A stretch of 64,000 bases of DNA from Rhodovastum sp963714255. GTDB lineage: Bacteria > Pseudomonadota > Alphaproteobacteria > Acetobacterales > Acetobacteraceae. The notes beneath the pieces are model-generated. The model was given only the letters and a program-made list of their open reading frames with translations, did no database searches and was not told where the DNA came from. Location: contig CAVQNU010000012.1 of NCBI GenBank assembly GCA_963714255.1, forward strand, positions 1 to 64,000. The letters run 5' to 3'. This document shows positions 17,537 through 26,885 of the stretch, in pieces. Position numbers and translations under genes: made by a program. The number at the start of each line of letters is the position of its first letter. Positions within the stretch are counted from its first letter, which is position 1.

Positions 17537-18153
17537 TGTGTCCCCCGTTTTCTGTTTGTTACGCACGTTCGCGAACGGCGACCCGTTCGCGGAGTATTAA
17601 CGTTAGGCGCAAGGCCAGCCGCTTGCAACCGGGGCCGGAAGGTTAGCCGCTTAAAAGCACACGAAATTGCCAGTCAAATCTCCGCGGACAACCTGAGGTT
17701 CCATAGGCAATTCATTGTGCAACCGGAAATCATCGGTGGATATATGGTTTACTCAGACAACTATATTGCAAAGACACGGAGACGGCTCCAACCGATCAGA
17801 TTTATTGTCATGCCGCTCGCGTAAGATTTGCGAATGTAACCATGCCTGGATCGGATGATGGGTTGGCATGGGAAGAAGCGACGGATTGCGGCGGCAAGCA
17901 GGCGGCACCGGCGCGCCACCGGCTGATCCGGTTTCCCTCGCTGTCAGGCCGGGCTGTACTGAGCGGTCTTTGCGCGCGGCGCACTTGTGCTGCCGGCGCG
18001 ATGATCCGCCAGCCGGTGCCACGGCCTCCGAAAGGCCGCAAAGTGGGCGAGCGGCTACGCCGGGCAAACACCCGCCCTTGAGGGACCGCCAGGAACCGCG
18101 GCATTCCCTCACGGAGTCTTGACCCGGGTGAGAAACCGGGGTCGCCGGCGCCG
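17537..18153. other. 617-base segment without a recognised gene
   Basis: It contains AT-rich stretches near 17640-17820 and a GC-rich part beyond 17850 with open frames on both strands. No frame has a good ribosome-binding site or a recognisable product. A CCCGGGT...ACCGGGG structure near 18123-18141 could terminate the ccm operon that ends at 18154. No tRNA seen. Confidence 0.45.
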
Positions 18154-19542
18154 TCAGTGCTTCGTGACGGCGTCGATCGCGTCGGTGACCGTCTTGCGGT
18201 CCGTGCTGTCGGGCGGCAGCAGGTCGAGCACGCGGCGCCAATCGGCCAGCGCCGCGTCGGCATGGCCAGCCTGCGCCTCGGCGACGCCGAGATACCACAG
18301 CACATCCGGCCGCTTCGGGTCGGCCCGCTCGGCGCGGCGCAGCAGATCGACGGCGCGCACGGGAATCGGCGCATCGGGCTTCTGCGCTTCCATCAGGGCC
18401 TTCACGCCCTGCATCAGCACCGTGGCGTCGTTCGGGCGCAAGGCGGCGGCATGCTCATAGGCATCGGCCGATTTGTCGTGCTCGGCCAGCACCGCATAGG
18501 CGCGGCCAAGACGCATCCAGCCATCGGCGTCGTCCGGGTTGGCCTGCAGTTTGGCCGCGAGCTGCGTGACCATGCCGTTGATCATGGTGGTGCGCTCGGC
18601 CTCCGACATGGTGGCGGCGGCGGCCACTTGGTCGTTGTCCGGCCCGGGCGCCTGGCCGCCTGCCGGCGCCGGGGGCGGCAGGGCGGGGGCGGCGAGGCCG
18701 CTCAGCTTCGCCGCCTCGTTGATGCGGCGGGCGATTTCGCCGCGCAGATCCGGGTCGGAAATCTCGCCGGCGAGCTTCACCCAGGCGTCGATCGCCTGCC
18801 GGCCGCGGCCGGACTGGGAATCGGCGGTGGCCATGTAGAAGCGCGCGAGCGGGTTCGTCGGGTCGGCCTTCAGCGCATTGCCGAACGCCTCGCGCGCGGC
18901 CGGCGTCACCATGCCCTGGCTGGCCAGCACCAGCATCTCGCCATAACCGGAATAGGCATCGGCGCTGGTGTCGCCGAGCGCGATCACGTTGCGGAACGCA
19001 TCGGCAGCCCCCTGCCAGTTGCTCATGGTGGCCAGGGTGCGGGCGTACATCTCCCAGCCCTCGCGGCTGTTCGGATCGTGGCGCAGCTTCTCGGCGAGGG
19101 AGGCGGCCATCTTCACCAGGTCGGGGTGGTTGGCGGCATCGCCGCCGGCGGCGCCGGGGCCGGCCACGCGCAGGGCAAACGGCGCGTCCGGCACGCCCGG
19201 GGCGCCGAGCAGGGCGTACACGCCGGCCGCACCACCCGCCACCAGCAGCACCACCGCCACCGCCAGCGCCGGGCTGCGGCGCGAGGCCACCGCGCCATCC
19301 GGCGCCGAGGTGGCGGCGGCGAGCAGGCGGCGCTCGATTTCCAGCCGCGCCGACTGCGCCTCGGTTTCGCCGATCAGGCCGCGCGCCACGTCCCGGTCCA
19401 GTTCCTTCAACTGGTCGCGATAGACTTCGGTGTCGTAGCGGGCACGGTCGGGCAAGGCGCGGCCGGCGCGCAGCACCGGCAGCACCAGCAGCAGCCCCGC
19501 AACCACCGTCATGGCGGCGAGCAGGACAACGAACGCAATCAC
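18154..19542 (-). CDS. ccmI: Cytochrome c biogenesis protein CcmI
   Basis: A 462-residue TPR protein of the periplasmic system I haem ligation complex. Two membrane segments are visible: residues 2-21 and about 96-118 (ALAVAVVLLVAGGAAGVYALL). The cytoplasmic loop between them has YRDQLKELDRDVARGLI, typical of CcmI. The periplasmic part has TPR-like repeats that hold apocytochrome c. GTG 19542 overlaps the ccmH stop (GTGA). It is the last gene of ccmF-G-H-I. Confidence 0.92.
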   Translation of the reverse strand: MIAFVVLLAAMTVVAGLLLVLPVLRAGRALPDRARYDTEVYRDQLKELDRDVARGLIGETEAQSARLEIERRLLAAATSAPDGAVASRRSPALAVAVVLLVAGGAAGVYALLGAPGVPDAPFALRVAGPGAAGGDAANHPDLVKMAASLAEKLRHDPNSREGWEMYARTLATMSNWQGAADAFRNVIALGDTSADAYSGYGEMLVLASQGMVTPAAREAFGNALKADPTNPLARFYMATADSQSGRGRQAIDAWVKLAGEISDPDLRGEIARRINEAAKLSGLAAPALPPPAPAGGQAPGPDNDQVAAAATMSEAERTTMINGMVTQLAAKLQANPDDADGWMRLGRAYAVLAEHDKSADAYEHAAALRPNDATVLMQGVKALMEAQKPDAPIPVRAVDLLRRAERADPKRPDVLWYLGVAEAQAGHADAALADWRRVLDLLPPDSTDRKTVTDAIDAVTKH

Positions 19543-20001
19543 GACTTCGGCTCCCTGAGAATCTGCGCCACGCGCAGCCGCTCGGCCTCGCTCAGCGGAG
19601 GCGGCGGCGCGGCGCCCGGCCGGCGGCGCAGATACAGCACCACGCCAAGGCCGCCGAGGACGAACACACAGACCGGGCCGAACCACAGCAGCAGCGTGGC
19701 GGTGTTCAGCGGCGGCTTCAGCAGCACGAAATCGCCGTAGCGATCCACCAGGAACTGCCGCGCCGCCGCATCGCTGTCCCCGGCCAGCAAGCGCTCGCGC
19801 AACAGCACGCGGATATCCTTAGCCAGATCGGCATTCGAACTCATCGATCAACTCGTTCTGGCAGACCAGGCAGCGCAGGGTGCGGCTGATGTCGCGCGCG
19901 CGTGCCTCCAGCGCCGGATCGGCGAGGCGCTCGCCGGGCTCCACCGCGCGGGCGAGGCCGGGCGCGAGCAGCAGAAGCACCAACAGCAGAACGCGGATCA
20001 T
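19539..20001 (-). CDS. ccmH: Cytochrome c biogenesis protein CcmH, split by one extra base
   Basis: The N-terminal frame has a signal peptide (MIRVLLLVLLLLAPGLARA) and the active-site motif LRCLVCQN, whose cysteine pair reduces the apocytochrome haem-binding thiols. The C-terminal frame has DLAKDIRVLLRERL and one membrane anchor (LLLWFGPVCVFVLGGLGVVLYL). Removing one base near 19838-19842 joins them; the length is 154 codons plus one. It overlaps ccmG by four bases and ccmI by four bases. A true frameshift here would block cytochrome c maturation, so a sequencing error is likely. Confidence 0.9.
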
Positions 20002-20534
20002 GACTGCGACAGGCTGCGCAGCAGCGGCAGCAATTCCTCGTCCACCTTTGCCGGGCTCAGCGGGCCGACGAATTTCTTGCGAATCCGGCCGGTCTTGTCG
20101 ATCACATAGGTCTCCGGAACGCCATAGACGCCGAAATCAATGCCGGTGCGGCCGGTGAGATCGAGGCCGACCTGACGATACGGATTGCCGCCGTCATCCA
20201 GCAGCTTCTTTGCGGCCTCGGGCTTGTCCTTGTAGGCGATGCCGGTGATTGCGACCTTTTCCTGATTGGCCAGGCGCATCAGCACGGGATGCTCGATGCG
20301 GCAGGGCACGCACCACGAGGCGAAGAAATTCACCACCACGACCTGCCCCAGCAAGCCCGAGGAGGCGACGTTCTCACCGCCCAGAAGCGAGGCAAGGTCG
20401 AAACCCGGCGCGGGCTTGTCGATCAGGGCCGAGGGCAACTCATGCGGGTCGCGGTCGGACCGCAAGGCGACGGCGAAATAGCCGGCCAGGGCGATGAAAG
20501 CCGCCAAAGGGAGCAGGTAAAGCAGTTTGCGCAT
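19998..20534 (-). CDS. ccmG: Thiol:disulfide interchange protein CcmG/DsbE
   Basis: A 178-residue membrane-anchored thioredoxin-fold protein with an N-terminal anchor at residues 3-24, active site FFASWCVPCRIEHP, cis-proline segment GVYGVPETYVID, and the family's GLIGP-like end (KKFVGPLSPAKVDEELL). It reduces apocytochrome thiols together with CcmH. The start follows copy 4 of the intergenic repeat, which separates it from ccmF. Confidence 0.94.
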   Translation of the reverse strand: MRKLLYLLPLAAFIALAGYFAVALRSDRDPHELPSALIDKPAPGFDLASLLGGENVASSGLLGQVVVVNFFASWCVPCRIEHPVLMRLANQEKVAITGIAYKDKPEAAKKLLDDGGNPYRQVGLDLTGRTGIDFGVYGVPETYVIDKTGRIRKKFVGPLSPAKVDEELLPLLRSLSQS

Positions 20535-20576
20535 GGGGGGTTATACCGGGGGGTGGGGCGTGAGAAAGAAAGGAAG

Positions 20577-20706
20577 GAAGGCCAGGGCTCTGCCCTGGAC
20601 CCGCCAAGGGGCAGTGGCCCCTTGGAACCCATTCCTTAAGTAGCGGGTTCCAAGGGGCCACTGCCCCTTGGCGGGTCCAGGGCAGAGCCCTGGCCTTCCT
20701 TCCTTC
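20577..20706. repeat. GC-rich intergenic repeat, copy 4 (near-perfect doublet)
   Basis: Two near-identical arms in inverted orientation flank CATTCCTTAAGTAGCGG; with all four hairpin halves present this is the cleanest copy. It sits inside the ccm operon between ccmF and ccmG. Confidence 0.9.
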
Positions 20707-20728
20707 ACCCAAGCCCCACCCACCCGTA

Positions 20729-22712
20729 TCACTCCCCAGCCGCAACCTGCACTGCCGCCCCCCGCGCGCGGGCGGCGACGCCAATTCGCCAGCGCCGGTC
20801 GCTCAGGCTGACCAGGCCGCCGAGCGCCATGATCACCGCGCCGAGCCAGATCCAGGGCACCAGCGGCTTGTAATAGGCGCGAATGGTCCAGCCGCCCTTC
20901 GGGTCGGGTTCGCCGATCGCGACGTAAAGATCGGCGAGCAGGTTGGTGCGGATGGCGGTTTCCGCCGTGGTCTGCTGCTGCAGCGGGAAGAAGCGGCGTT
21001 GCGGGTGCACGCGGGCGATCTCGCGGCCGTCGCTAGTGATGGTGATGGTGGCGTTGTCATAGATGTAGTTGGGACCGTCGAGCCGTTCGACGCCGTCCAG
21101 CCGCAGCGTGTAGCCCGCCACCGTCATGGCGCCGCCGGGCTTGATGAATGTCGATGTTCTCGCTCTCGAAGGCCGAGGCGGCGATGCCGGCGACGGTAAT
21201 GGCCAGGCCCATATGGGCAAACGTCATGCCCCAGGAGGCGCGCGGCAGGTTGACGGCGCGGCGCAGCGTGTCGGCCAGCGGAATGCGGAACAGGCGCAGC
21301 CGCTCGGCGAGTTCCACCGCGGCGCCGCCGAAGGCCCAGGCGGCCAGGCCCAGACCGAGCACGGCCAGCACCGGTCCGCCATGGGTGATATAGAACGCGC
21401 CCAGAATGACCAGAATGGCGAAGCCGAAAGCGGCCCACAAACGTTGCAGCGCGCCCGGCAGATCGCCGCGCTTCCAGGCCAGCATGGAGCCGGGGCCGAC
21501 GGCAAGCAGCAGCGGCACCATCAGCGGCACAAAAGTCTGGTTGAAGAACGGAAACCCCACCGAGATTTTCGGCCCGCCCACCGCATCGAGAAACAGCGGA
21601 TAGAGCGTGCCGATGAACACCGTGGCGGCGCCGCAGGTCAGCAGCAGGTTGTTCAGCACCAGCGCGCCCTCGCGCGAGATCGGCGCGAACAGCCCGCCGC
21701 CTTTCAGCACCGGCGCGCGGACGGCGTACAACGTCAGTGAGCCGCCGATGGCAAGCACGAGCAGCAGCAGAATGAAGGCGCCCCGCGCCGGGTCGGTGGC
21801 GAAGGCATGCACCGACGTGAGTACGCCCGAGCGCACCAGGAACGTGCCGACGAGGGACAGCGAGAAAGTGATGATGGCGAGCAGGATGGTCCAGCTTTTC
21901 AGCGTGTCGCGCTTTTCCACCACGATGGAGGAGTGGATCAGCGCGGTGCCGACGATCCACGGCATCAGCGAGGCGTTCTCGACCGGGTCCCAGAACCACC
22001 AGCCGCCCCAGCCCAGCGTGTAATAGGCCCACCAGCTTCCCATGGCGATGCCGATGGTGAGCGTGCACCACGAGGCGAGCGACCAGGGGCGCACCCAGCG
22101 CGCCCAGGCGGCATCGACACGGCCCTCGATCAGGGCCGCGACGGCGAAGGAGAACGCCACCGAGAAGCCGACATAGCCGAGGTAGAGGAAGGGCGGATGG
22201 AACGCCAGGCCGGGGTCTTGCAGCACCGGGTTCAGCCCGCGCCCGTCCGGCGGCGGCTGCAAAGCGCGCAGGAACGGGTTGGAGGTGAGCAGGATGAACA
22301 GCAAAAAGCCCACCCCGATCATGCCCTGCACCGACAGCACCCGCGCCCGCAGCGCCGGCGGCAAATTGCCGCCGAACGCCGCCACCGCGGCGCCGCACAG
22401 GCCCAGCATGAACACCCACAGGAGCATCGAGCCCTCGTGGTTGCCCCACACGCCGGAGATTTTGTACAGCAGCGGCTTGGCGGAGTGGCTGTTCTCGATG
22501 ACGTTGATCACCGAGAAGTCGGAGACGATGTAGGCGTGCATCAGCACGCCCATCGCCACGGCGATGAGCAGGAACTGCGTCAGCGCGGCCGAGCGGCCCA
22601 CATCCATCCAGCCCGGATTGCGCCGCGCCGCGCCGAGGATCGGCACGGTGGCCTGCACCAGGGCGACGAACAAAGCGAGGATCAGGGCGAAGTGCCCGGT
22701 CTCGACAATCAT
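20729..22712 (-). CDS. ccmF: Haem lyase subunit CcmF, split by one extra base
   Basis: A polytopic inner-membrane protein that attaches haem to cytochromes c. The WWD-domain signature GWGGWWFWDPVENA is present, with many membrane helices and conserved histidines. The last part (AMTVAGYTLRLDGVE, then PLVPWIWLGAVIMALGGLVSLSD) is in another frame. Removing one base near 21143-21151 restores the continuous protein; the length is 661 codons plus one. ATG 22712 gives the usual start MIVETGHFALILALFVA. No ccmA-E genes are in the window, so this is the second half of a split ccm set. Confidence 0.9.
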
Positions 22713-23445
22713 ATTGCACCAACCATGAGAGGTTTGGCCATCCGAGGTCTGGCGATCAGCGTGGCGGCGATCCGGGCTTTGAATAAAGGTCCATACCCCG
22801 GCTTGGCCGGTCGGGGCAGGTGCAGGCGGGACCCTGCCGAGGCTTCCTAGCGTGATCGCAGGGCCCGGTCCAGCATGGGCCGGTGCGCCGGCAACCGGCA
22901 AACCTGCGACATATCCGCATCGTTATGGCCGGCGGAGAGTGCCGATCCAGGACTCTGCTGCACTGCAAAAAGAGACGACGGCATGGAGGTGCTGTGCACG
23001 TCCATAACGGGAAGCATCCACACGTCCGTAGCCTTGCGTCGCGGCGTTTCGGATGACCCAAACGCCCGCAACACTGCGACAAAGTGTCACTGCTCGCGGA
23101 ATCTTCACACAGCGGTGACTTTTCGCTGGCGCTCTTGTTCCCATTAACGTATCGTTTCATCGCCTACAAAACGGGCGGACTGCGGTCGCAACCTTTTTGG
23201 AATCCCCGTCGTTCCAGAGGAAGCGGTGCGCAAGTTTGCCCATCGCAGGAGGAAAATGTTCCAACACCGGCCTTCCCGGTGCATTTTAGTGTGCGCCCTG
23301 AGTTCCGTGCATGCGGGTCGCCAGAACGGGCGTCGCCGCAGGAAGCAGGCTGACTGCCCTCCCTCCAACGGCTCAGGCCGCACACACGTCGCGGACCATC
23401 GCGGCTAAATCGGCCGCGTGGCCACACTTTCCTAAGGAATCAATC
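22713..23445. other. 733-base divergent intergenic region upstream of the cytochrome-porin gene
   Basis: Contains the promoters of ccmF (leftward) and the cytochrome-porin gene (rightward). A possible small upstream frame (51 aa, ATG 23256, stop 23408) sits behind AGGAGG but with only three bases of spacing, so it is doubtful. No RNA gene or clear operator was seen. Confidence 0.45.
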
Positions 23446-24969
23446 ATGAAACCTGTGCCCAAGCCGCTCGCCTTGCTCGCCGGACCCACCGGCCCGCTCG
23501 CCGCCAGTCCGGCCTCCACCGCGATCGACTGGGCACGCCCCGTGACGCTGGTGCTCGGCGGCATGGCGGCCGCGTTGCTCGCCTCGCCGCGCCCGGCACA
23601 GGCCGTGCCGGCCTTCGCCGGGCAGACCGGGCAGCCGTGCACTTTCTGCCATATCGGCGCTTTCGGCCCGCAGCTCACCCCGGCCGGCCGCGCCTTTAAG
23701 ATTGGCGGCTACACGCAGACTGGCGGCGAGGGACTGGCGTCGCAAATTCCACTGGCCGTGTATTTCCAGGAATCACTGACCTCCCTCGGCAAGGGTTTTC
23801 CTGCCGGTCAAATCCCGAACCGCTACGCTTCCAACAACAACTTCAACGTCGACCAGGCCAGTATCTTCCTGGCCACCAACATCGGCGAGCACTCCGGCAT
23901 CTTTTCGCAGTGGACCGCCACCGACAATTTCAGCGCCTTCGCCATGGACAACACGGATATCCGTCCATACACGACGGAATTCGAGATCAACGACACGACC
24001 TTGCGGGTCGGCATGTCGCTCAACAACAACCCGACCGTGCAGGACCCGTATAACAGCTCGTTCGCCTGGGGCTATCCGTTCATCAGCCCGTCGCCAACCC
24101 TGCAGCCCGGGCCCGGCGCCGACGTGATGCTGAACAGCGGCTTCAACCAGAACTCCATGGGCGCCACCGTCTATCTTTGGTACGATAAAAGCCTTTATTT
24201 GGACGCCGGAGTTTACACCTCACAGAGCAACTGGCTGCAAACCCGGCTCGGCAAATCCTTCGGCGTCGGCGGCATCCAGGGCGTGGCCCCGTACGCGCGG
24301 GTCGCCTATGAGTGGAACTGGAACGAGGGGTCCGATACGCAGCAATCGGCCCATATCGGCGCCATCTTCATGAACGCCAACGTCAATCCGGTCGACCCGA
24401 ACAGCGCCAATGACAACCCGGGCGTCACCGGCGCGTTCGGGCGCGACCATTACACCGACCTGACGATCGACGGCGGCTACCAGTTCCTCGGCGACGGCAC
24501 CCATATCGGCACGTTCCTGGCCAACTATACGCATGAATGGCAGGGTCTTACCGGGTCGGCGAATATGGCGAACTTCGCCAATGCGGCGGCCGGCACACCG
24601 ACGAACTATGGCAACAGCTATGAACTCGATAAGGTGCAGCTGGCGGCTTCGTACTGGTTCCGCAACACCTACGGGCTGACGCTGGCGTGGCAGGGCATCT
24701 GGGGCAAGAAAAATCCGGTGCTCTATGAACCCGATCCGGTGACGGGCAGCAACAACAACAGCCCCAACAGCAGCACCTTCATCGTCGAGGCCGACTGGGT
24801 GCCGTTCGGCAAGGAGGATTCCTGGCTGCGGCCGTTCGCCAACGTGAAAGTGGGCCTGCAGTACTGGGCCAACACGCAGTTCAACGGCGGCAACACGAAC
24901 TACGACGGCTATGGCCGCAGCGCCCCGAACAACAATACGATCTATCTGTTCGCCTGGGAGGTGTTCTGA
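23446..24969 (+). CDS. Monohaem cytochrome fused to outer-membrane porin (Cyc2-like layout)
   Basis: A 507-residue protein. A long signal region ends at about residue 53 (ASPRPAQA). Next comes a single haem site CTFCH at residues 65-69 in the context AFAGQTGQPCTFCH, followed by LTPAGRAFKIGGYTQ. This resembles the fused cytochrome-porin pattern of Cyc2-type iron oxidases (FARQTG..C..CH..., F.L.GY). The remaining 430 residues alternate polar and aromatic or hydrophobic residues as in a beta-barrel, with N/G/S-rich loops, and end in an aromatic residue (LFAWEVF). AAGGAA lies seven bases before the ATG. Two periplasmic hemerythrin-like proteins and two cytochromes c follow. An electron-conduit role is inferred; true Cyc2 membership needs alignment. 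Confidence 0.72.
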   Translation: MKPVPKPLALLAGPTGPLAASPASTAIDWARPVTLVLGGMAAALLASPRPAQAVPAFAGQTGQPCTFCHIGAFGPQLTPAGRAFKIGGYTQTGGEGLASQIPLAVYFQESLTSLGKGFPAGQIPNRYASNNNFNVDQASIFLATNIGEHSGIFSQWTATDNFSAFAMDNTDIRPYTTEFEINDTTLRVGMSLNNNPTVQDPYNSSFAWGYPFISPSPTLQPGPGADVMLNSGFNQNSMGATVYLWYDKSLYLDAGVYTSQSNWLQTRLGKSFGVGGIQGVAPYARVAYEWNWNEGSDTQQSAHIGAIFMNANVNPVDPNSANDNPGVTGAFGRDHYTDLTIDGGYQFLGDGTHIGTFLANYTHEWQGLTGSANMANFANAAAGTPTNYGNSYELDKVQLAASYWFRNTYGLTLAWQGIWGKKNPVLYEPDPVTGSNNNSPNSSTFIVEADWVPFGKEDSWLRPFANVKVGLQYWANTQFNGGNTNYDGYGRSAPNNNTIYLFAWEVF

Positions 24970-25064
24970 TCCGCGCCGGAACACGCACGACACGCCGTCT
25001 TCAGTTGCATTTGACACTGCTGCAGGCGACCATGGCGTCGCCTGCAACCGAGGGAGGATACACC

Positions 25065-25604
25065 ATGCATGCCAGAATGGCCGCGCTCGCCGCGGTCTCG
25101 CTTGCCTGCGCCGCCTGCTGGACCGGCCCGGCAAGCATGGCGCGCGCCGAGACCGGCCGCGAAATACCGTCATCCGTGCGCGCCGAGCACGAGGGCGTGC
25201 TGCGCTACCTGCGCAATATCGCCAAGCGTAGCGGGCCGGAGGGCGCGGCGGCGCAAAAGGTGCTCAACCTCCTGGAGCCCCATATGGCCATCGAGGAGGA
25301 GATCATCCTGCCGCCGCTGATCCTGCTGCCGGAGCTGGCGGCCGGCAAGGTCACGCCGGAGATGAGCTGGGCGATCGGCCTGGCGGACCAGCTCAGGGCC
25401 AAGCAGCACGACATCCTGAAGATCCACGAAGGGCTGAGCGACGCCTTCATCGGCCTGCTCGGCGCCGCCGACGACGCGGGCGACGAAAACACCGTCGCCT
25501 TCACCAAGGACCTGGCCGCCGACGACCTGGGCGACCGGGAAATCACCGAGCCGACCACGCTGCTGATCGGCAAGTTCCTGCGCGCCCGTCTGCCGGCGAA
25601 ATAA
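25065..25604 (+). CDS. Periplasmic hemerythrin-like protein, paralogue 1
   Basis: A 179-residue protein with a signal peptide (MHARMAALAAVSLACAACW...ARA). The helical body has HHE-type ligand patterns: RAEHEGVLRYL, LLEPHMAIEEEIILPPL and KQHDILKIHEGL. This suggests a di-iron or single-iron four-helix bundle in the periplasm. AGGGAGG lies upstream of ATG 25065. The next gene is a paralogue of the same length, and both follow the cytochrome-porin gene at short spacing, consistent with one operon. Oxygen or iron binding is inferred. Confidence 0.7.
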   Translation: MHARMAALAAVSLACAACWTGPASMARAETGREIPSSVRAEHEGVLRYLRNIAKRSGPEGAAAQKVLNLLEPHMAIEEEIILPPLILLPELAAGKVTPEMSWAIGLADQLRAKQHDILKIHEGLSDAFIGLLGAADDAGDENTVAFTKDLAADDLGDREITEPTTLLIGKFLRARLPAK

Positions 25605-25696
25605 GCCGCATGCGCATCACCGGTCCGCGGCGTTTCCTTCACCGTCAGCCGGGGCGGCCGGCCCCGGCCGCGCCTGATTTCAACGGAGTATCCTCC

Positions 25697-26236
25697 ATGT
25701 TTGTCAGAATGGCCGCGCTTGCCGCGGTATCGCTTGCCTGCGCCGTCTGCTGGCCCGGCCCGGGCGGCGTGGCCCGCGCCCAGCCGGGGATAGACATCCC
25801 GCAATCCGAACGGGTGGAGCATGAAGGCGTGCTGGAGCGCCTGGGCGAAATCGGCAAGCGCAGCACCCCGAGTGGTCTGGCGGCCCAGAAAGTGCTGATC
25901 GTCATGGGCCCGGCTCTGGCCCACCAGGCGGAAACGGTGCTGCCGCCGCTGGTGCTGCTGCCGACGCTGGCCGACGAAGACGCCACGCCGGACATGCACT
26001 GGGCGATCGCGCTCGCCGATCGCGTCAAGGCCGAGCACGACAGCTTGCAGCGCACCCACGAAGAACTGAACAAGCTGCTCATCGCCCTGCGCAACGCCGC
26101 GGCGGCGGAGGACGACCACAGCACGGTCGGATTCACCAACGATCTGATCGCCGACAATCAGGGCGACCAGGAGATCACCGAGCCGACGACCATTCTGATC
26201 GGCGAGTTCCTGCGCAGCCAGTTGCCGGCGAAATAA
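25697..26236 (+). CDS. Periplasmic hemerythrin-like protein, paralogue 2
   Basis: A 179-residue paralogue of the preceding protein, sharing the signal peptide (MAALAAVSLACA) and the C-terminal pattern GD-EITEPTT-LIG-FLR. Ligand-type residues are in VEHEGVLERL, ALAHQAETVLPPL and AEHDSLQRTHEEL. Where paralogue 1 has HMAIEEE, this one has HQAETV, so metal binding may differ. The ATG at 25697 follows GGAGTATCCTCC. A strong hairpin follows directly after the stop. Confidence 0.7.
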   Translation: MFVRMAALAAVSLACAVCWPGPGGVARAQPGIDIPQSERVEHEGVLERLGEIGKRSTPSGLAAQKVLIVMGPALAHQAETVLPPLVLLPTLADEDATPDMHWAIALADRVKAEHDSLQRTHEELNKLLIALRNAAAAEDDHSTVGFTNDLIADNQGDQEITEPTTILIGEFLRSQLPAK

Positions 26237-26237
26237 A

Positions 26238-26279
26238 ACGCCAGCGGCGCCGGCCGGATGCGGCCGGCGCCGCTGGCGT
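26238..26279. terminator. Strong bidirectional hairpin between hemerythrin-like and cytochrome c genes
   Basis: A perfect 18-bp stem (26238-26255 with 26262-26279) around a six-base loop lies between two convergent genes and touches the stop codon of the cytochrome gene. It should end transcription from both sides. Confidence 0.8.
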
Positions 26280-26650
26280 CAATGGTGAAGCGTGTTGAGG
26301 AACGCGATCACGTCATGCCGCTTCTTGTCGTCCTTCAGCCCGGCATAGGTCATCCTTGTGCCGGGCACGGTAGATTGCGGCGAGGCGATCCATTTATCGA
26401 GCATCTCGTTGGTCCAGGTAAAGCCCGCTCCTTTCACCACGTCGGAGTAGTTAAAGCCCGGCATGGTTCCGGCTTTCCGGCCGACCACGCCATAGAGTGA
26501 CGGACCGACCCGGTTCTTGCCCTCGTTTGCCTCGTGGCAGAGGTTGCAGATGTTTTTGAACACGGCCTTGCCGGCCTCGGCGTCTTGTGCGTGCGCCTGC
26601 AGCATCGAACCGCAGAAGAAGACACCGGCGCCGAGAAGAACTCTTTTCAT
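26279..26650 (-). CDS. Small periplasmic cytochrome c (class I), copy 1
   Basis: A 123-residue monohaem cytochrome with signal peptide MKRVLLGAGVFFCGSMLQAHA, haem site CNLCH, the fold signature NRVGPSLYGVVGRKAG, and a likely axial methionine in VPGTRMTYAGL. It ends at KKRHDVIAFLNTLHH. It is of the cytochrome c2/mitochondrial type and is a soluble electron carrier, here a likely partner between the outer-membrane cytochrome-porin and inner-membrane acceptors. It is convergent with the hemerythrin-like genes and shares its design with the next cytochrome. Confidence 0.92.
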   Translation of the reverse strand: MKRVLLGAGVFFCGSMLQAHAQDAEAGKAVFKNICNLCHEANEGKNRVGPSLYGVVGRKAGTMPGFNYSDVVKGAGFTWTNEMLDKWIASPQSTVPGTRMTYAGLKDDKKRHDVIAFLNTLHH

Positions 26651-26833
26651 CCTGGTCTCCTGAAATTGTGGCGGCGTGAGATTGTATCTTATGCAAAGTA
26701 TATGTACAAAGTAGCATTGTCGCGAGACGGGTTTTTGTAAAGAAATTCGTAGCAGCATGACTGTCCTATGCTGCCGAAGCGATTTCCGGATTTTCCACCG
26801 TTTATTTCGTCGTTTGTGAACATATATCAGGAC

Positions 26834-26865
26834 AGCGGCGCCGGACGAACGTGTCCGGCGCCGCT
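26834..26865. terminator. Hairpin downstream of cytochrome c copy 2
   Basis: A perfect 13-bp stem (26834-26846 with 26853-26865), GC-rich with a six-base loop, lies just after the stop of the gene that ends at 26886. Confidence 0.7.
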
Positions 26866-26885
26866 TGCATCAGTCGTTGCCTGGA

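Noticed and set aside
17808..18150. Reverse-strand open frame beyond the ccm operon
   Set aside because: Arginine/proline-rich, no start signal, no recognisable domain; typical of a chance frame in GC-rich DNA.
18123..18153. Strong rho-independent terminator after ccmI
   Set aside because: The CCCGGGT/ACCGGGG pairing is short and no T-run follows on the reverse strand; left as a weak possibility in the intergenic entry.
23256..23408. 51-codon upstream frame behind AGGAGG before the cytochrome-porin gene
   Set aside because: Only three bases separate AGGAGG and ATG, and the peptide is basic with no leader-peptide features; kept only as a note.
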